Origin: DASPHG01 sp963849605
Lineage (GTDB): Bacteria; Actinomycetota; Thermoleophilia; Solirubrobacterales; Thermoleophilaceae
Direction of reading: 5' to 3'
NCBI GenBank assembly: GCA_963849605.1
Contig: CAWKHX010000017.1
Location: 310,001-374,000 of the forward strand
Length of the DNA: 64,000 bases
In this document: one piece after another, positions 24,948 to 34,685 of the stretch
Layout: the number at the start of each line of letters is the position of its first letter
How positions within the stretch are numbered: the first letter of the stretch is position 1
Position numbers and translations under genes: made by a program
The notes under the pieces: model-generated
Seen by the model: only the letters and a program-made list of their open reading frames with translations
The model's database searches: none
Told to the model about the DNA's origin: nothing

Positions 24948-25783
24948 GATCCCTGAACCGGCCGGCCCTCGGCGTCGCACGGGAGCGCGGCGCCTTGGCC
25001 GAGCGCCAGCCGCTCCTCCTCGAGCAGATCCAGAGCCCGCTCCATCGCCACCGGTTTCAGCCCGCCGAAGCCGTCGCGGAACGGATCGTCGAGGAAGCTG
25101 ATCAGGAACAGCGTTGCGCTCATCACGGCGACCACCGCTGCGGGCATCAACGCCTGGACGTACCAGCGCTCGCGGCTGTCGGCGAAGAACATCATGAACA
25201 CGAAGATCGTCAGGCTGCTGAACAGGAGGACCACCCACAGCGGGCCGGGGATGACCCCGACAGCTCCGTGAATCCGCTCGTTGCGCGCGGTCTCGCGATC
25301 GGCATTGCGGTCGAACCATTTGTCGTACGCGGTCTGCTCGGAGACCGTCTTCGGCTCGACGGTCTTGAGCGTGCGGAACATCGCCTTGCCCCACGGCGAG
25401 ACCTCGCGCACGTCGTCGTCGCCCGACCCCTCGAGGCGCGGCCATTCCGAATACACGACGTAGCGCGCGTAGCACGTGAGGTCACGGCTGAGCTCGGGCT
25501 GGACGGCGGCGGGCATGAACTGCGCCGTCTCGAACTGCTGCTCCACCGCGCGCGCCTCGTCTTCCGCCCCGGCCCTCGACTCGTCGTAGCTCTCGAACGC
25601 GAGGAACACGATCAGTCCGAGGAGCACCGCGAAGCCGGTCGCGATCACGCCGAAGACACCCGCCGCGCGATCGCCGTCCTCGAAGAAGCTGCCCTCCGGG
25701 GCCCGCCGGCGCACGAGCAGCATCGCGCCGGCAGCCGCGACGGCCGTGACGAACGTGAGGACGACGGCCCAGGCTGGGCTCAT
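24944..25783 (-). CDS. DUF4239-type membrane protein, first copy
   Basis: 279 residues from the ATG at 25783, which overlaps the preceding stop by 4 bp (ATGA). An N-terminal helix pair (VVLTFVTAVAAAGAMLLV; GVFGVIATGFAVLLGLIVFL) leads to the cytoplasmic FESYDESRAGAEDEARAVEQ helix characteristic of DUF4239 proteins, a long soluble part with a conserved-looking SEWPRL stretch, and two further helices near the C-terminus. DUF4239 is distantly bestrophin-like, so an ion-channel role is a reasonable guess but not shown. Its neighbour upstream is a diverged paralogue. Confidence 0.75.
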   Translation of the reverse strand: MSPAWAVVLTFVTAVAAAGAMLLVRRRAPEGSFFEDGDRAAGVFGVIATGFAVLLGLIVFLAFESYDESRAGAEDEARAVEQQFETAQFMPAAVQPELSRDLTCYARYVVYSEWPRLEGSGDDDVREVSPWGKAMFRTLKTVEPKTVSEQTAYDKWFDRNADRETARNERIHGAVGVIPGPLWVVLLFSSLTIFVFMMFFADSRERWYVQALMPAAVVAVMSATLFLISFLDDPFRDGFGGLKPVAMERALDLLEEERLALGQGAALPCDAEGRPVQGS

Positions 25784-26583
25784 GGCGGCACCGGCGTGGG
25801 CGCCTTCGCCGCGGGCGGTTGCTCCATTTCCTGGCGCAGGTCTCTCAGCGCGGTGTCGGGCACCTCGATGAAGCCGCGGGTGGGCCGGTCCAGGTCGAAC
25901 GTGACGAGGAGCAGCATGCTCACGAGGATCGCGGCGAGCACGACCGAATAGACGCCCCTGCCGACAAGAGCCAGATAGGTCGCGAGCATCGCCAGCGCCA
26001 GAGCCGCGCCGACAATCTCCAACACGAGCACTGCGCCCGGTACCCGGTTGTTCAGTGTCGCGGTGCGGACGGTGCGCTGGTCGATCATCTCGTTGAGGCT
26101 TTCGACATAGAGGCGCGGCGCTGTGTCCTGCGGTGCATCGTCCAGCGAACGGCCGGCGAGCGCCCACAGCCTGCGTTGCAGCTCCTCCCCCGCGCTCGCG
26201 GCCTCGCGCTGTGCGTCGCTGTCGGGAACGGTGTCTGCGAGGCGGATGCTGTTATCGGTGTAGCGGCGCAGTGTTTCGAGCGACGGGGTCCGCTCCGGTT
26301 CGGCGAGTGTCTGGGCGCGCAGGTAGGTGGTTCCGATCGTGTTGCTCTCATCAACCAGCGCGGTCCGCCTGGTCTCGTACCGCCCTAAAGCGAGCGCGAG
26401 CCCGAACGCCAGGACCAGTCCGACGAGCCCGAGCAGTGCGGTATGCATCGCGGCGAGCGGCTCGCGCAGGGTCTCGGACTGGTGGCGCATGCGCCGTCCG
26501 AGGAGTAGCCCGAGGCAAGTCGCGCCGACCACCGCCCCGAAGAGCATCAGGCCCAGTTCGAAGCTGGTCAGCCGGAAGAACAC
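25780..26583 (-). CDS. DUF4239-type membrane protein, second copy
   Basis: 267 residues from a GTG at 26583. Same topology as the downstream gene: helix pair (LMLFGAVVGATCLGLLLGRR; LLGLVGLVLAFGLALALG), then YETRRTALVDESNTIGTTYL, the equivalent of the DUF4239 signature helix, a soluble helical part, and a C-terminal helix pair (VLVLEIVGAALALAMLATYL; SVVLAAILVSMLLLVTF). The two proteins could form a hetero-oligomer; that is inference. First gene of the likely four-gene operon leading to gadB. Confidence 0.75.
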   Translation of the reverse strand: MFFRLTSFELGLMLFGAVVGATCLGLLLGRRMRHQSETLREPLAAMHTALLGLVGLVLAFGLALALGRYETRRTALVDESNTIGTTYLRAQTLAEPERTPSLETLRRYTDNSIRLADTVPDSDAQREAASAGEELQRRLWALAGRSLDDAPQDTAPRLYVESLNEMIDQRTVRTATLNNRVPGAVLVLEIVGAALALAMLATYLALVGRGVYSVVLAAILVSMLLLVTFDLDRPTRGFIEVPDTALRDLRQEMEQPPAAKAPTPVPP

Positions 26584-26764
26584 GACGAGCGGCCATCGGG
26601 TGCGAGCACTACGTGACGAGGCTCGCAACGCACCCCCGGCCGAGCAAGGGGGCCCACCGGTGTACCGGAGGGCTGCGCGCACCAGACCGGCGGTGGACGA
26701 ATGGTCGAGAGTCGGCTACCGCGCGCCCGGGCAGACCTTCAGCAGGCCAATCAAGGAGGTGAGT

Positions 26765-26824
26765 ATGTACATCGGCATCGGCACGGCACTCGTCATCATC
26801 GTCCTGCTGCTCATCCTGCTCTGA
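26765..26824 (+). CDS. 19-residue single-helix membrane peptide
   Basis: ATG at 26765 preceded by a near-perfect ribosome binding site, AAGGAGGTGAGT. The product is MYIGIGTALVIIVLLLILL, a stop, and then a strong hairpin terminator at 26854. Tiny hydrophobic proteins beginning MYIGIGT occur in other actinobacteria as I recall, though I cannot verify that here. The strong RBS and own terminator argue for a real gene despite its length. It should span the membrane once. The function is unknown. Confidence 0.7.
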   Translation: MYIGIGTALVIIVLLLILL

Positions 26825-26853
26825 CGGAGCCACACTGCTCTTAGGAATGCGAA

Positions 26854-26875
26854 AAGCCCGCCTGAAGGCGGGCTT
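26854..26875. terminator. Bidirectional hairpin terminator
   Basis: AAGCCCGCC-TGAA-GGCGGGCTT forms a 9-bp GC-rich stem with flanking A and T runs on either side, 30 bp after the 19-residue peptide gene and 24 bp after the stop of the convergent basic-protein gene (minus strand). It could terminate both. Confidence 0.8.
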
Positions 26876-26898
26876 CTGCATTTGGCAGGGTCCGTGCT

Positions 26899-27111
26899 CT
26901 AGCGCTTGGCAGCGGTCGCGAGATTCGCGACCGACTTGCCGGCCTTGAGCGCGGCAGTGCCGACCAGCTTGCCGGCATTGCCGAGACCCGTGACGGCGCC
27001 CTTCGCCGTGCTCGACGCCTGGTCGAGCGCACTCGTCGCCTCGTTTCGCTGTCGCGTGGCGGCCGCCTTCTTCGCTGACGCCTGCCTCTGTGCCTTCGTC
27101 CTCGTAGCCAT
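26899..27111 (-). CDS. Lys/Ala-rich small basic protein
   Basis: 70 residues. The N-terminal half is Lys/Arg/Ala-rich (TRTKAQRQASAKKAAATRQR), the C-terminal half a weakly amphipathic helix with Gly (GAVTGLGNAGKLVGTAALKA). RBS GAGAGG precedes the ATG at 27111. The composition resembles histone-H1-like or ribosome-associated basic proteins of high-GC bacteria, but no defined family is recognised. It shares the terminator at 26854. Confidence 0.7.
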   Translation of the reverse strand: MATRTKAQRQASAKKAAATRQRNEATSALDQASSTAKGAVTGLGNAGKLVGTAALKAGKSVANLATAAKR

Positions 27112-27167
27112 TGCAAGTCCTCTCTTAGTTATTAGAGCTAATAAAGCCCTACCCCGAGAGGCGGCTT

Positions 27168-27347
27168 CTAGTCCTTGTCCTTGCCTACGACGTCCTTGGC
27201 CTTGTCGGCGACGTCGTCGACGGCGTCCTTGACCGACCCCGTGGCGCGGTCGACCTTTCCTTCGTTCTTCAGCTCTTTGTCGTCCGTGAGGTCGCCGCCC
27301 GCCTCCTTCAGCCGTCCCTTCGCCTCATCGAGCTTTCCGTCGCTCAT
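27168..27347 (-). CDS. CsbD-family stress protein
   Basis: 59 residues from the ATG at 27347, preceded by a strong AAGGAGGA. Typical CsbD sequence: DGKLDEAKGRLKEAGGDLTD, KELKNEGKVDRATGSVKDAV. Members are small hydrophilic proteins induced by general stress; their biochemical role is unknown. Placed 56 bp upstream of the basic-protein gene on the same strand. Confidence 0.92.
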   Translation of the reverse strand: MSDGKLDEAKGRLKEAGGDLTDDKELKNEGKVDRATGSVKDAVDDVADKAKDVVGKDKD

Positions 27348-27430
27348 CTGTTCCTCCTTGGTTGGGGTCTTTCGTGGCGTTACCCCGCAGGGAGGCGCTC
27401 TAGTCCGGCGCACACCTAAGGTGAGTCGGC

Positions 27431-29267
<1,837 letters not shown>

Positions 29268-29268
29268 G

Positions 29269-29490
29269 GTGCCGCAGGACGTCCCCATCCGCGGGGAGAC
29301 GATTCGCTTGGGCCAGCTCCTGAAGCTCGCGGGCATCGTGGGCGGTGGCGGCGAGGTCCGCCGATTTCTCGCCGAGGCGACCGTCCTGGTGAACGGCGAG
29401 CCGGAAGCCCGGCGCGGGCGACAACTCCACCCGGGCGACTCGGTGCGGGTGAACGACGTCGATCTCCGCATCGCAAGCGGGCCGGACTAG
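29269..29490 (+). CDS. S4-domain RNA-binding protein (YaaA/YbcJ type)
   Basis: 73 residues from a GTG at 29269, one base after the typA stop, so probably co-transcribed. A single S4 fold: ETIRLGQLLKLAGIVGGGGE, VRRFLAEATVLVNGEPEARR and the closing RGRQLHPGDSVRVNDVDLRI. Small stand-alone S4 proteins bind structured RNA, and some act in ribosome or RNA quality control. The pairing with TypA fits a ribosome-related role; that is inference. Confidence 0.9.
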   Translation: MPQDVPIRGETIRLGQLLKLAGIVGGGGEVRRFLAEATVLVNGEPEARRGRQLHPGDSVRVNDVDLRIASGPD

Positions 29491-29496
29491 CGGCAC

Positions 29497-30078
29497 ATGC
29501 GACTCGCCCTCCTGACCACATGTCTCGTGCTCCTGGGTTGCCAGGCAGCCGAGGCCGGCTGTGGGCATGTGCGACTCGCGCCGAGAGGCGGGCTTCCAGG
29601 CGTCGCACCGCTCGCGATAGGGGACTCGGTCATGTACGGCGCGGCGTGGAAACTCGCGCACCGCGGCTTCGAGGTCGACGCGATGTGTGGGCGAAGCCCC
29701 GCGGGCGGCCTCTTCACCCTGCGCAACCGGCGACGGAAGGGAACATTGCCGGAGATCGTCGTCGTGGCGCTGGGCACCAACGTCTTCCCCAGCTCCCGTG
29801 ACATCTCACGAATGCTTCGGGTGCTCGGGCCCCGCCGCACTCTGATGCTTGTAACGCCGTTTCGGTCGTGGCGTCCGGTCGGCGGCGCCGCGATCCGGCG
29901 CGCGGCACGGCGCTACCCGCGACGGATCGAGCTCATCGACTGGAGTAGTCGTGCGCGCTTCAACCTCCAATGGTTCTGGAGCGACGGCACGCACCTGCGC
30001 ACCGCCGGAGAATTCGCCTACGCGCGCCTCCTGCGCAACCACGCCTGGTCGAGACAGCGCGGCCGCTTCGGCGGTTAG
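29497..30078 (+). CDS. SGNH-family hydrolase (secreted)
   Basis: 193 residues with a hydrophobic N-terminus (LALLTTCLVLLGCQAAEAGC) that acts as signal peptide; the LLGCQ could be a lipobox. Catalytic blocks: block I PLAIGDSVMYG (Ser), the Gly/Asn of VVVALGTNVFPSS, and block V WFWSDGTHLRTAGEFAYARL (Asp, His). This set resembles the SGNH domains of O-acetyltransferase-linked esterases. The substrate is probably a cell-envelope glycan or lipid; this is not shown. First of three secreted enzymes on this strand. Confidence 0.85.
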   Translation: MRLALLTTCLVLLGCQAAEAGCGHVRLAPRGGLPGVAPLAIGDSVMYGAAWKLAHRGFEVDAMCGRSPAGGLFTLRNRRRKGTLPEIVVVALGTNVFPSSRDISRMLRVLGPRRTLMLVTPFRSWRPVGGAAIRRAARRYPRRIELIDWSSRARFNLQWFWSDGTHLRTAGEFAYARLLRNHAWSRQRGRFGG

Positions 30079-30168
30079 GGCCGCGGCACCGGCTTCGGGA
30101 CAAACCTCGTGCACTTCTTGACCCCCCTCTAGGCGGGCTCGGAGGCCTGGGCATGGTGGCTGCTGCGG

Positions 30169-31503
30169 ATGTCGGGAGGCAACGCAGCCAAGCTGGTCGT
30201 CGGCGTCCTGGCGCTGTGGCTCCTGGCTGCCGCGGATCCGGCTGTCTCCGGACCAGCGCCCCTCGCGGGACCGGTGGACCACGGGCCCGACCCGGCGTCT
30301 GTCGACCGCCTTCCCGAGCTGCGGCTACGCCCGGCCCTGTCCGCAGCCTGGTGCGGAACGACGCGGGCAGATGACGACCTCGAGCACGAGGTGCCGAACG
30401 GGACTTACAAGTACCACGCCATCTATGCGGTCCCCAGTGACGCTCCCGCACGATTTGGGCTTGTCGCCGGCCGGCTGCAGACCGACGTATTTCAAGCGTC
30501 CGGGCTCCTCGAGCGTTTGTACGGGCGCGCCCTTCGCTTGGACATGGGCACCTCGTGCGGGCCGGGCTACCTCGACATCTCGGTGGTACGCCTCGCCTCG
30601 ACGACAGCGCAGCTCGAGGAGGCAGCTGCGTCACCGTACCCCTGGGTCTTCGACCGCGTCGTCGTGGACCTGCGGGCTGCCGGATTCGCGGTTATCCCCA
30701 CGTCGGCCAGTTCGGTCGAGGCATCCGCGTTCACGAAGAACCTCATCGTCTGGCTCGACGGGCCGGCACCCGCCGGTATGTGCGGCGAGGCGGACTATTA
30801 CGACGACCCGACCCGCGGGACGGACAACTGGAACAACTTCGGCGGCAAGCTCGCGCTCATCTACAAGTTCGGAAGCGAGTTCTGCGGTTCGAACACGGTC
30901 CGCCACGAGATCGGTCACAACCTCGGCGCTCTCCAGCCGGGTGCACCGAGCGCGTTCGACGGGGCGCATTGCGACGACGCCTACGAGGACACCATGTGTT
31001 ACGCCGTGGCCCCGCGGCGATCGTCGGGCGAGGCGAACGCACTCTTCTTCGACTACGGCAACGACGACTACTGGGATCCGCCCGGCCGCGCCCTCTCCCG
31101 GTGGACGGTGAACCTCAGCCGGTTCGTCTGCCCGACCGTGGAGTGCAACGGGCTCGACGCGACGGCCGGCGTCGCCGTCAACCCCGACGGCGATGCTCTC
31201 CCTGGCGCCGTGGACCGGTGCCCCGCGACACCCGGAACAGACTGCGACGCGACCGCCGACGCGGCGCGACCGGCAGGGAGCAGCGCGCGAGCAACGGTCA
31301 CGCGCCGGAAGGTCACGCGCCACCGGTGGAGGGTGCGTGTCCGAGTGCGCGGCCGCGGCCGCGCGCGGGTACGCGTGCTGTGCGGCCACCGCCGGCGGCG
31401 CGCGCGGGTGGTCCGGGTACCCGCCTCGCCCACCTTCCGTGTGCGCTGCGACAGGCGCGTACGCGTCAGGACCCGGGCGCTTCGTCCGCAGGAGAAGCGA
31501 TGA
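30169..31503 (+). CDS. Secreted zinc metalloprotease with HExxHNLG motif
   Basis: 444 residues with a signal peptide (KLVVGVLALWLLAAADPAVS). The catalytic motif is HEIGHNLGALQPGAP, followed by HCDDAYEDTMCYA: the HExxH and Glu are intact, but at the place where metzincins have the third His there is Gln, and the later HC...MCY may supply the third ligand. A TSP3-like acidic run (VNPDGDALPGAVDRCPATPG) and a very basic C-terminal tail follow. A related actinobacterial subgroup with HELxHxLGAVQ exists as I recall it. Its stop overlaps the M23 gene start (ATGA). Confidence 0.8.
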   Translation: MSGGNAAKLVVGVLALWLLAAADPAVSGPAPLAGPVDHGPDPASVDRLPELRLRPALSAAWCGTTRADDDLEHEVPNGTYKYHAIYAVPSDAPARFGLVAGRLQTDVFQASGLLERLYGRALRLDMGTSCGPGYLDISVVRLASTTAQLEEAAASPYPWVFDRVVVDLRAAGFAVIPTSASSVEASAFTKNLIVWLDGPAPAGMCGEADYYDDPTRGTDNWNNFGGKLALIYKFGSEFCGSNTVRHEIGHNLGALQPGAPSAFDGAHCDDAYEDTMCYAVAPRRSSGEANALFFDYGNDDYWDPPGRALSRWTVNLSRFVCPTVECNGLDATAGVAVNPDGDALPGAVDRCPATPGTDCDATADAARPAGSSARATVTRRKVTRHRWRVRVRVRGRGRARVRVLCGHRRRRARVVRVPASPTFRVRCDRRVRVRTRALRPQEKR

Positions 31504-32495
31504 CGGCACCCCGCCTCGCGCTCGCGCTCGCCACGTTCGCTCTCGCCGGGTCGGCTTCCACAGCAGCGGCGCAAGCGGATGACGGGACGGCCGAGTACGG
31601 CTCATACGGCGGCGCCGAATACGGCAAGTATTCGACCCAAGAGACGGAGCCCGAAGAAGAGCCCCGCGAACCCCCTCCCAGCGAGGACCCGCCGGAGCGC
31701 AGGGAAGATTCAGACCTGCAACGGCCGGACGACGACGGCGGACGACCTGTCCTCAGTTCGTTCGAGGTAAGCACGTCGCGGCTCTACCTCTACGGACGCG
31801 CGGCACGAGTGAGGTTCCGCATCGACGACGAAGCTGAGCTCGTCGCGGTCGCGCTCTACCTCAGGCGCCCCGGCAGCAGCGCCGCCGTGCGCGCGATCGA
31901 CCTCGGTATGCGGGCCACCGGCGAAACGCACGTATATCGGCTGACCGGCCGGGAGGGGGCAGCGCTACCGGAGGGGCCCTACGAGGTGAGTCTCACCGCG
32001 CGCGACCCGGCAGGAAAGACGCTGCTCGCGATGCCCCGTGCGAGCGCCGTAGACGTCCTGTCCTTCCACTGGCACCGCTTTCCGCTGCGCGGCACTTTCT
32101 CGTACGGCGGTCCAGACGCCCGTTTCGGGGCAAAGCGCAACGGCCACACCCATCAGGGCCAGGACCTCATCGCCCCGGAGGGCACTCCGGTGCTCGCTCC
32201 GCGCGGAGGTGTCGTCACGAAGGTCGACTTCCAGAAGGATGGAGCGGGCCATTACGTCGTCATCGACGGGGCCGACGAGGACGACAACTATGTCTTCATG
32301 CACCTCCAGGAGGGGTCCATCACCGTTCGCGAAGGCCAGCGCGTACGGACTGGCCGACGGCTGGCCAATGTGGGCAACACCGGCGCGTCATCCGGCGCGC
32401 ATCTCCACTTCGAGATCTGGGACGGCACGTGGTACGGAGGCGGGGAGCCGTTCGACCCGCTCCCCTCGCTGCGACGCTGGGACGGCTGGTCGTAG
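31500..32495 (+). CDS. Secreted M23-family (LytM) metallopeptidase
   Basis: 331 residues from the ATG at 31500, overlapping the previous stop by 4 bp. Signal peptide (LALALATFALAGSASTAAA), then a low-complexity Tyr/Glu/Pro spacer, a beta domain (SSFEVSTSRLYLYGRAARVR), and a C-terminal LytM domain with the zinc ligands in HTHQGQDLIAPEGTPV and SSGAHLHFEIW. The enzyme should cleave peptide cross-bridges in peptidoglycan or act as a division-associated regulator. Third in a run of secreted wall-related enzymes. Confidence 0.9.
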   Translation: MTAPRLALALATFALAGSASTAAAQADDGTAEYGSYGGAEYGKYSTQETEPEEEPREPPPSEDPPERREDSDLQRPDDDGGRPVLSSFEVSTSRLYLYGRAARVRFRIDDEAELVAVALYLRRPGSSAAVRAIDLGMRATGETHVYRLTGREGAALPEGPYEVSLTARDPAGKTLLAMPRASAVDVLSFHWHRFPLRGTFSYGGPDARFGAKRNGHTHQGQDLIAPEGTPVLAPRGGVVTKVDFQKDGAGHYVVIDGADEDDNYVFMHLQEGSITVREGQRVRTGRRLANVGNTGASSGAHLHFEIWDGTWYGGGEPFDPLPSLRRWDGWS

Positions 32496-32668
32496 CCGCG
32501 TCTGCTCGCTCCACGACGCGTACTACTCCCGTCTGGAGAGCGGCGCCAGACATCTGGACGTTTGTATGAGAAAGCGAGTGGAACGCGTTGGCGTCGAGTA
32601 CGGTCCAGCCACTTACTCGCGACGATTGGGTGGGGCCCCACCGAACCGCTCATCAAAAGGACGGCATC

Positions 32669-33571
32669 ATGGCCAAGGCCCAGGCCCCCTCAAACGCCGA
32701 CCGCAGTGAAGCCCGTACGTCGGCGTCCTACCAACTAAGTGCCGCTCTGCGGATCGAGGCAGCGCGTCAGCGGCTCGAAACTGGAACTCCCAACGCCGAA
32801 TTCGCCAGTCGCCGCGATCGGGCGGCGCGCGAGCGGGACAGACTCGCGGCACAACGTGACCGGAGCGCGGAGGCGCGTGACAGGGAGCTGATCGAGTTTC
32901 TCGGCGGTGGCGCGAACCTCGACAGACGCTATCCGCACGTGGAGGCGCTTGGTTCGAGGATTGTCGTGGCTTGCGAAGGCGCGGCGAGCGACCGCGCACT
33001 CGCGCGGGAAGACCGCGAACGGGCAGCATGCGACCGCGAGTTCGCGGCGGTCGAGCGGGCGCAGGCGGCACGCGAACGCCGAGCGGCGGGAATCGACGAG
33101 CTGACGGGCGCACGCCGACGAGGGGTCGGGCTCGAAGAGCTCGACCGCGAGATCGACCGGGCGCGGCGAAACAGGACGAGCCTTGTCGCCGTGTTCGTCG
33201 ACGTGGACAACCTCAAGTCCGTCAACGACGTCCTCGGCCACGGCGCCGGCGACCGCCTCCTGTGCAATGTGGTCAGGGGCCTCAAACACCAGCTGCGCGC
33301 CTACGACCTGGTCATACGCCTCGGGGGAGACGAGTTCCTCTGCGTGCTCCCCGGGGTGACGGCCGACGACGCACGCGCCCGCTTCGCAAACCTCAACGCC
33401 GAGCTAAGGAGCGGGGCCCCCCGAGGCTCGGTCAGCATCGGTGTAAGCGAGCTTCACGACCACGAAACTCAGCCGGACCTGATCGAACGAGCCGACCACG
33501 ACCTGCTGGCCAGTCGCCCGGGGCGCCGTTTCAGCCGCCCCCCGCGGATAACCGAGACAGCTTCCGAGTAA
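32669..33571 (+). CDS. GGDEF-domain diguanylate cyclase with charged coiled-coil N-terminus
   Basis: 300 residues from the ATG at 32669, preceded by AAAAGGA. The first ~140 residues are an Arg/Asp/Glu/Ala heptad-like coil (RDRAARERDRLAAQRDRSAE). The GGDEF domain follows: DELTGARRR, FVDVDNLKSVNDVLGHGAGD, and the active-site loop IRLGGDEFLCVLPG (intact GGDEF). It should make cyclic di-GMP from two GTP. No transmembrane helix or PAS/GAF sensor is present; the coil may dimerise it. No degenerate catalytic residue seen. The RxxD I-site four residues before GGDEF is not obvious. Confidence 0.88.
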   Translation: MAKAQAPSNADRSEARTSASYQLSAALRIEAARQRLETGTPNAEFASRRDRAARERDRLAAQRDRSAEARDRELIEFLGGGANLDRRYPHVEALGSRIVVACEGAASDRALAREDRERAACDREFAAVERAQAARERRAAGIDELTGARRRGVGLEELDREIDRARRNRTSLVAVFVDVDNLKSVNDVLGHGAGDRLLCNVVRGLKHQLRAYDLVIRLGGDEFLCVLPGVTADDARARFANLNAELRSGAPRGSVSIGVSELHDHETQPDLIERADHDLLASRPGRRFSRPPRITETASE

Positions 33572-33583
33572 TCGGGGCGACTG
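33572..33583. repeat. 12-bp match to the tRNA-Pro 3' end
   Basis: TCGGGGCGACTG, identical to the 3' terminal bases of the tRNA-Pro at 37307, in the same orientation, directly after the GGDEF gene. The shortest of the copies and by itself possibly chance; listed because three more lie within 4 kb. Confidence 0.4.
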
Positions 33584-33610
33584 ATTCCGCGCTCTGCTGG
33601 CCAGGCTGTG

Positions 33611-34189
33611 TCAGGTCAGAGCGGGCGCGGTCGGGCTGTCGGCCGGGTCGTCGTTCAGCTTGTGCAGTTGCCAGCCGGAGACGATGAAGAACAGTCCGCG
33701 CAGGATCAGGACGATGCCGATGATCACGGCTAGCGTCGACAGGCCGAGGTCCGGCCAGGACAGGATCACGATGCCCGCGATTAGGTCGAGGATCGCGGTG
33801 ACGATGTTCCCGCCGCGCCCCTCGGGCGATGCCAGCGCGGCCACGAACCGCGCGACGCCGGCGACGACGAACCAGACGCCGACGATCAGCGTGAACACGA
33901 CGAGCGTGTCGAAGGGCTTCTTGATCAGTACGAGGCCGGCGATGGCGCTGAGCACGCCGATGAGCGCGAGCAGGCCGGCGCCGTCGCCCTTGTTGAAGAT
34001 GGACGCGAAGATCGCGAGCACGCCGTCGATCAGGAGAAAGATGCCGGCGATGACCGTGAACGTGCTGAGCGTCTCATGGGGCGAGACGACGAAGAACACG
34101 CCCACACCAAGCGTCACGACGCCGAACAGCACGAACAGCCACCAGAAGCTCGTGACGGGGCGTAGGTTGTCGGCGGCGTATGTGGACAT
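33611..34189 (-). CDS. HdeD-family (DUF308) membrane protein
   Basis: 192 residues with six helices in three similar pairs: LFVLFGVVTLGVGVFFVVSP, TVIAGIFLLIDGVLAIFASI, ALIGVLSAIAGLVLIKKPF, TLIVGVWFVVAGVARFVAAL and so on to LAVIIGIVLILRGLFFIVSG. The HdeD family is linked to acid stress in enterics and is common in actinobacteria without known function. Start ATG at 34189. Confidence 0.88.
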   Translation of the reverse strand: MSTYAADNLRPVTSFWWLFVLFGVVTLGVGVFFVVSPHETLSTFTVIAGIFLLIDGVLAIFASIFNKGDGAGLLALIGVLSAIAGLVLIKKPFDTLVVFTLIVGVWFVVAGVARFVAALASPEGRGGNIVTAILDLIAGIVILSWPDLGLSTLAVIIGIVLILRGLFFIVSGWQLHKLNDDPADSPTAPALT

Positions 34190-34282
34190 CGGGCGTGCCT
34201 CCGAGAGTAGGAACGTCAGGGGTCCCGTATTTCGGCCTGCTCGCAGTGACTCCTGCCGGGTGCGGCCGGGTTCCGCTGCGAA

Positions 34283-34303
34283 AGCCCGCTTCAAGAGCGG
34301 GCT
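34283..34303. terminator. GC-rich hairpin, possible terminator
   Basis: AGCCCGCT-TCAAG-AGCGGGCT followed on the plus strand by CTCT. An 8-bp perfect stem very like the one at 26854. No plus-strand gene ends just before it, so it may be a leftover of one, or serve an unseen transcript. Confidence 0.5.
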
Positions 34304-34312
34304 CTCTGTCAG

Positions 34313-34327
34313 TCGGGGCGACTGGAT
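34313..34327. repeat. 15-bp match to the tRNA-Pro 3' end
   Basis: TCGGGGCGACTGGAT, identical to the last 15 bases of the tRNA-Pro gene as read on the plus strand from 37307, same orientation. Lies in non-coding sequence 2.9 kb from the tRNA. Integrating elements leave such 3'-end copies at their far ends. Confidence 0.6.
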
Positions 34328-34685
34328 GAGATCGGGGTGCAAACCGCATAGATAAGGGGTTTGCGTCGAGGCGAGGGCCGCAAAAGGGCCGCTGCGGCAC
34401 GCTCTCGCACCCCACTGCACTGACAAACCTTTGTCGCCGATCTCCGCAGGCGATACCTCGGGGACGGGCTGCCTTACAAGAAGCTGACCGCTGAGCGCGC
34501 AGCCTGAGCTAGTCAAGGTGCCTCCGCATCTCGTAAAGCGCCTTGATCTTCGCGTCCGTTAGGGCGCGTAAGTAGGCCGATCCGGTCTTTGGCCCGGCGC
34601 GGCGAGAGCCCGCTCAACGAGCTCGACGGCCGGAGATATCTCAGGCATCCGTGAACGGGATGCTAAGGCGGATTACGCTACGCAC

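Larger units (their letters stand above)
34190..34685. other. Intergenic stretch of ~500 bp with a hairpin, a tRNA-Pro fragment and a possible gene remnant
   Basis: No complete gene is visible. It contains an inverted repeat (34283-34303), a 15-bp copy of the tRNA-Pro 3' end (34313-34327), and, on the minus strand at 34509-34613, a 34-codon frame that lacks a start but reads like protein (KTGSAYLRALTDAKIKALYE, ending MRRHLD). The last could be the C-terminal remnant of a lost gene. The rest has no recognisable feature. Confidence 0.5.
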
